Assembly: GCA_902803745.1 (NCBI GenBank)
Contig: CADCRB010000047.1
Span: 1-8,512 of the forward strand
From: an uncultured Lachnospiraceae bacterium
GTDB taxonomy: Bacteria > Bacillota > Clostridia > Lachnospirales > Lachnospiraceae
Reading direction: 5' to 3'
Length of the DNA: 8,512 bases
Part shown: positions 4,907-8,512 of the stretch, in pieces
Position numbering within the stretch: the first letter of the stretch is position 1
Layout of the letters: every line of letters begins with the position of its first letter
Position numbers and translations under genes: made by a program
The notes under the pieces: generated by a model
What the model was told of the DNA's origin: nothing
Seen by the model: only the letters and a program-made list of their open reading frames with translations
Database searches by the model: none

Positions 4907-7431
4907 TGCTGCTCCTCTCCATCCGATACCGGAGCAAATTCCAGCACTTCGGATCCGTCCGGGAAATCCACCGTCTCTGCCGGGACATCTGACATGCTTT
5001 CAAATGCCTCCCTTATCACCCCGACTGCATTCATATACATTTCCATGGTCCTGTCATGCAGGGCTCCGGTTATCCCCTGCCCGCCGGCTTTAGCCAGCTC
5101 TTCAAGCTCCTTAGCTTTATCAGAAAGCTCCAGGGCTCCGATCATCTTGGATGTACTCTTTAGGGCATGGATAAATATCTCATAATTTTTGCTGTCTCCT
5201 TCCTTATATGCCTTGGAAAGAGCTGCTTTTTTTGCATCCGCCTCCTCGACAAAGCGCCTTAGAAGCTCCTTATAAAGCTCCTCATCTCCCTGAGAGTAAT
5301 AAAGACCTTTTTCGGTATCGATCCCCGAGTTATCAAGTATAGTCCATTCGCTGAAAGCTAAGGTCATATTTCCGGGACCATCACTGTATACGATCGCATT
5401 CTTCGGGAGTACTCTCTTGAATACCCTTTCGAGCTCTGCGATCTCTATGGGTTTGCTGACAAAGCCGTCAAAGCCTGCAGACATAAACATTTCTCTGGCA
5501 GTACTTACCGCATTTGCAGTGAGCGCCACTATCGGCGTGTCAACGCTTTTATTCAGCTTTTCCGAATGAAGCCTCTTCACCGTCTCGATACCGTCCATTC
5601 CCGGCATCATGTGATCCATAAAGATGATATCGAATCTGGTCTCTTTACACAGCTCTATGGCCTCCTCTCCCGACTCGGCAGATACCATGCTTATGCCATA
5701 GCCTGAAAATATTCCCTTAGCCACGATCAGATTCATCGGCTCATCATCAACTACAAGCGCTTTTACTCCCGGACAGGTCATTCTCAGTTCGCGGTCATCC
5801 TCGCCGGGCTTCGTATTAAGAAGCTGAATGACAGGGAAACAATAGAAAGGCTTCTCCATCAGTTTTATGTGTGATCCCGCCGGTAATTCAAATCCTGAAT
5901 TTGAGGCCAGAATAACGACCATTTCCTTTGCAAGCTTTTCTATATATTCCGGATCGGTCAGATACTCTTCCTCTCCGACAAAAAGATGTGTGATATTTAT
6001 CGACGATACAAGCTTTCTCAGATTCTCCGCACTCTGCACCCTGTGCATCTGCACATTCAGCCCGCGGACTATATTGCCAAGAACACGGTCATAGTATTCG
6101 CGGACACTAGGATCTCGGAACTTATCAAAAGTAAGAAACCCTCCTATACACAGGTTCTCGCGGTTTATTAGGGACATGCAGCTCCGGGGGTCGGATACTT
6201 TCTGCGGTATGGATACTCGCACGGTAGTTCCTTCGTCGCATACGGACTCGATGGTCATAAAGCCGCCAAGAAGTGAGACAAAACCCGAAACGATCGGAAT
6301 ACCAAGTCCCAGTCCGCTTTCCTGTCTGGATCTTCCCGAATCTGCCTGATAGAATCTTTCCCTTACCCTTGAAAGCTCCTCAAGCGTCATACCTATGCCG
6401 GTATCGGTTACCTCAATATTTAAGTTGATGCCGTAATTCTCTTCGGAACAGGAAATGCGCACATATACAGCCCCTTCGTAGGTATATTTGAGACCGTTAA
6501 TGATCAGATGCCACAGGATCCTCTTAAGCTTTCCCACATCAGTGTTCATCACTGCCGGTATCGCCGGATTGACATCCAGGATGAGCTCGGTTTCGGGCTT
6601 TTTATGCACTCTTACCTGAGCTACGATATCCTGAAGGACGGATTCCAGAATATAATCTTCATCATATCTTGCAAGGATGCCGCGGTCTATCTCTGAATAA
6701 TCAAGGATATCGGTGACCTGCTCGGCGACCCTTTTGCCTGCTGTCTGTATGGCCTTCAGGTCCTCGAGCTTTCCTCTGTCCTTCTCCCTGTCGATGCATA
6801 CTCCGGAAAGACCTACAACGGCATTGACGGGAGTCCTTATTTCATGTGATACATTGGCAAGGAAATCATCGAGACGATCTGTGGAATCTTTAAGAAACTC
6901 TATCTCGGCCTTTGATTCATTCTGCATGGATTCCCATTTGTCGATGATGATCCTCGCAACCATTCCTGCCATAAGGATCAGAAGAAGGTGAAGCAGGATC
7001 CGGCTGATCTCAAGGCGGTCAAAGACGACTCCATGGGAGACCATGGAGATGAGCTCATATGCCATTGTCAGATAATACGCTATCTGGCACAGAGTGATGA
7101 ATATCTTGATGCCGGTCATTGTATAGAGCGCAATGACCACAGTGATAACGAGCGCAAGATCAAAGGTGCTCGTCTCATGGGTGCCGTAAAAAAAGAAGGT
7201 CGCCATCATAAGGACCGAATAGATCCATAATCTGTTGTATGGAGTAAAACGCTGCTGAAGATGAAGCAGCCATCCGATGACAGTTCCCAGAATAACGAGT
7301 ATTATAGCCCACTTTTCCCAGGAAAGAAGAAAAGCTTCCAACGTTAGCAAAGTGGAAAAGGCAGTATATCCGATCAGTATGATAAGCTGGGAGACCCTGA
7401 ATAGCTCGTTTCCTTCGTGTTCTTCATGCAT
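4903..7431 (-). CDS. Membrane hybrid sensor histidine kinase with pseudo-receiver, receiver and HPt domains
   Basis: An 842-residue inner-membrane phosphorelay kinase. About six hydrophobic helices lie in residues 11-163, again without a recognisable ligand domain, followed by a short helical linker. HisKA holds His196 in NVSHEIRTPVN. The ATPase part has N-box Asn312 (the first N-box Asn is replaced by His308), G1 DTGIGM (343-348) and G2 SGLGLG (372-377). Residues about 424-540 look receiver-like, with an EKPF end (526-529) but no acidic pair and no phospho-Asp, so I read them as a pseudo-receiver. The true receiver is about 556-675: Asp562-Asp563, phospho-Asp606, Thr638, Lys660. A C-terminal HPt at about 700-810 has His755 in HALKSTSKMIGA. 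This gives a full His-Asp-His chain able to pass phosphate to a separate receiver. The ATG at 7431 comes 1 bp after the stop of the HD-GYP gene, with GAGAGAG as a modest ribosome-binding site. The target is not proven, but the neighbouring receivers are the obvious candidates. Confidence 0.92.
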   Translation of the reverse strand: MHEEHEGNELFRVSQLIILIGYTAFSTLLTLEAFLLSWEKWAIILVILGTVIGWLLHLQQRFTPYNRLWIYSVLMMATFFFYGTHETSTFDLALVITVVIALYTMTGIKIFITLCQIAYYLTMAYELISMVSHGVVFDRLEISRILLHLLLILMAGMVARIIIDKWESMQNESKAEIEFLKDSTDRLDDFLANVSHEIRTPVNAVVGLSGVCIDREKDRGKLEDLKAIQTAGKRVAEQVTDILDYSEIDRGILARYDEDYILESVLQDIVAQVRVHKKPETELILDVNPAIPAVMNTDVGKLKRILWHLIINGLKYTYEGAVYVRISCSEENYGINLNIEVTDTGIGMTLEELSRVRERFYQADSGRSRQESGLGLGIPIVSGFVSLLGGFMTIESVCDEGTTVRVSIPQKVSDPRSCMSLINRENLCIGGFLTFDKFRDPSVREYYDRVLGNIVRGLNVQMHRVQSAENLRKLVSSINITHLFVGEEEYLTDPEYIEKLAKEMVVILASNSGFELPAGSHIKLMEKPFYCFPVIQLLNTKPGEDDRELRMTCPGVKALVVDDEPMNLIVAKGIFSGYGISMVSAESGEEAIELCKETRFDIIFMDHMMPGMDGIETVKRLHSEKLNKSVDTPIVALTANAVSTAREMFMSAGFDGFVSKPIEIAELERVFKRVLPKNAIVYSDGPGNMTLAFSEWTILDNSGIDTEKGLYYSQGDEELYKELLRRFVEEADAKKAALSKAYKEGDSKNYEIFIHALKSTSKMIGALELSDKAKELEELAKAGGQGITGALHDRTMEMYMNAVGVIREAFESMSDVPAETVDFPDGSEVLEFAPVSDGEEQQ
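4912..4920 (-). promoter_or_regulatory. Strong ribosome-binding site for the kinase-DegV gene
   Basis: On the minus strand GGAGAGGAG ends 5 bases before the ATG at 4906, inside the 3' end of the preceding kinase gene. It fixes this start and, together with the ATGA overlap, suggests translational coupling plus independent initiation. Confidence 0.75.
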
Positions 7432-7432
7432 G

Positions 7433-8497
7433 TCAATGCTCTCTCATTTCGAAATTTTTATCCTCGTCGATCATAGCGAGCATTATATCTGCAAAGCGAG
7501 AATCAAACTGGGTACCGCGTCCCTCAGATATCTCTTTTCTTACTGCATCCTGCGTGAGGGGATCCCTGTAGCTTCTGCGGCTTGTCATGGCATCATAGGA
7601 ATCTGCAACGGATATTATCCTGGCTGCTTCAGGTATTTCTTCACCTTTAAGCCTGTCGGGATATCCTGTGCCGTCATATCTTTCATGATGCCATCTCGAG
7701 CCTTCTGTGAGCTGGGGAAACTGTTTTATATTCTTTAATATCCTGGCCCCCATCACGGGATGATTCTTTATGATGTCAAACTCATCGTCCGTAAGCTTTG
7801 CCGGTTTATTGATAACGGCATCCGGTATGCCTATCTTGCCGACATCGTGAAGCAGTCCCATCATATAGATCTTCTTAAGCTCCTCCTCCGGATAGCCATA
7901 TCTTCTGGCTATCTCTCTGGAGTAGTCTGCCACCCGGCCGGAGTGTCCGTTAGTATATGTATCCTTTGCATCTATGGCATCAGCGAGAGCTCTGACTATA
8001 TGCAAAAGCAGGCTCTCATTCTCCTCGGTCTTCCTCTCAACCTCCTCTGCAAGCTGGTTTTGCAGGCGCACAAGCTCAAGCGTATGACGCACTCTTACGA
8101 TAAGACTTCCGGGAATAAGAGGTTTTCTTATGAAATCCATCGCTCCGAGATCCAGTCCCCTCTGCTCCGTTTCCTCACTTTCATCACCTGTCAGAAAGAT
8201 CACAGGGATACGCGAAGTACCGCCCACCTGCTCCCTAAGCCTGTGAAGTGTCTCAAAACCATCCATCTCGGGCATCTTCACATCAAGCAGTATGAGATCG
8301 GGTTTATTATCCTTCATAAAATCAAGAAAAGCCTGACCTGACCTGACAGCCGATACACGCATGTTATTTTTACTGAGCACGTTGCCGACAAAGGTAAGAT
8401 TGGCCCTGTCATCATCGACCACTACTATCCAGTCCGGACGGTTTTCGGATCCATACCTGAGATCTCTGAGTTCGCGGTTGATACAGTCTTTCTCCAC
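7433..8497 (-). CDS. Response regulator with HD-GYP cyclic-di-GMP phosphodiesterase domain
   Basis: A cytosolic two-domain regulator predicted to hydrolyse cyclic di-GMP when phosphorylated. The receiver spans about residues 22-140: acidic Asp28-Asp30, phospho-site Asp72 in LLDVKMPEMDG, Thr103 and Lys125. A helical linker (141-162) leads to HD-GYP at about 165-350, with the metal and catalytic set intact: GHS (184-186), HDVGKIG (217-223), His246, HHERYDGTGYP (270-280) and VADSYDAM (297-304). These match the canonical HD, HHE and GYP signatures, so activity is expected. It is the first gene seen of the three-gene minus-strand operon. The start given is a GTG at 8497 with no convincing ribosome-binding site (an AGGA lies 11 bases upstream); the frame stays open to the window edge (RIELT precedes it), so the true start, or even an extra N-terminal domain, may lie outside. 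Partial at the 5' end is therefore possible; function is well supported. Confidence 0.9.
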   Translation of the reverse strand: MEKDCINRELRDLRYGSENRPDWIVVVDDDRANLTFVGNVLSKNNMRVSAVRSGQAFLDFMKDNKPDLILLDVKMPEMDGFETLHRLREQVGGTSRIPVIFLTGDESEETEQRGLDLGAMDFIRKPLIPGSLIVRVRHTLELVRLQNQLAEEVERKTEENESLLLHIVRALADAIDAKDTYTNGHSGRVADYSREIARRYGYPEEELKKIYMMGLLHDVGKIGIPDAVINKPAKLTDDEFDIIKNHPVMGARILKNIKQFPQLTEGSRWHHERYDGTGYPDRLKGEEIPEAARIISVADSYDAMTSRRSYRDPLTQDAVRKEISEGRGTQFDSRFADIMLAMIDEDKNFEMREH

Positions 8498-8512
8498 CGT
8501 GAGCTCTATCCT

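Noticed and set aside
7029..7048. Perfect 8-bp inverted repeat CTCCATGG / CCATGGAG with a 4-base loop
   Set aside because: It lies in the middle of coding sequence for the kinase membrane region, with ordinary codons and no following T-run; likely chance.

Overview
The window most likely comes from a low-to-medium GC Firmicute of the Lachnospiraceae type (Butyrivibrio/Roseburia-like). This rests on the mix of a toxin-antitoxin style XRE regulator, an SGNH hydrolase with an acidic linker, a DegV module and large hybrid sensor kinases. It is an inference from gene style; no rRNA or other marker gene is present to prove it.

Left part, + strand (1-2212). The window opens inside an AT-rich gene for a HigA-like XRE antitoxin; its first few codons and its presumed toxin partner lie outside. 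Base composition then shifts (about 37% GC in bases 1-300, about 45% in 361-660). Two genes follow 18 bp apart: a spermidine-synthase-like, Rossmann-fold methyltransferase-type protein without the aminopropyltransferase signature, and a membrane-anchored SGNH/GDSL hydrolase held off the membrane by a long, very acidic linker. A reasonable SigA-type promoter lies in the 3' end of the antitoxin gene and could serve both.

Right part, - strand (2228-8512), reading leftwards. A compact three-gene signalling operon: (1) a REC-HD-GYP response regulator, by motif an intact cyclic-di-GMP phosphodiesterase; (2) after 1 bp, a six-helix membrane hybrid histidine kinase with a degenerate receiver, a true receiver and an HPt domain; (3) with a 4-bp ATGA overlap, a second six-helix membrane hybrid kinase with a receiver, fused in frame to a complete-length DegV (fatty-acid-binding fold) module. 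Together they carry every part of a multistep phosphorelay (His-Asp-His-Asp) plus a c-di-GMP output. The DegV module is the unexpected element: it could make the second kinase a lipid-responsive or lipid-handling protein, although residues usually contacting the fatty-acid carboxylate look altered.

The two halves converge: the SGNH and kinase-DegV genes end 15 bp apart around a small inverted repeat. No rRNA, tRNA, CRISPR array, insertion sequence or phage gene was seen. No non-coding stretch exceeds 300 bases; the longest gap is under 30 bases.
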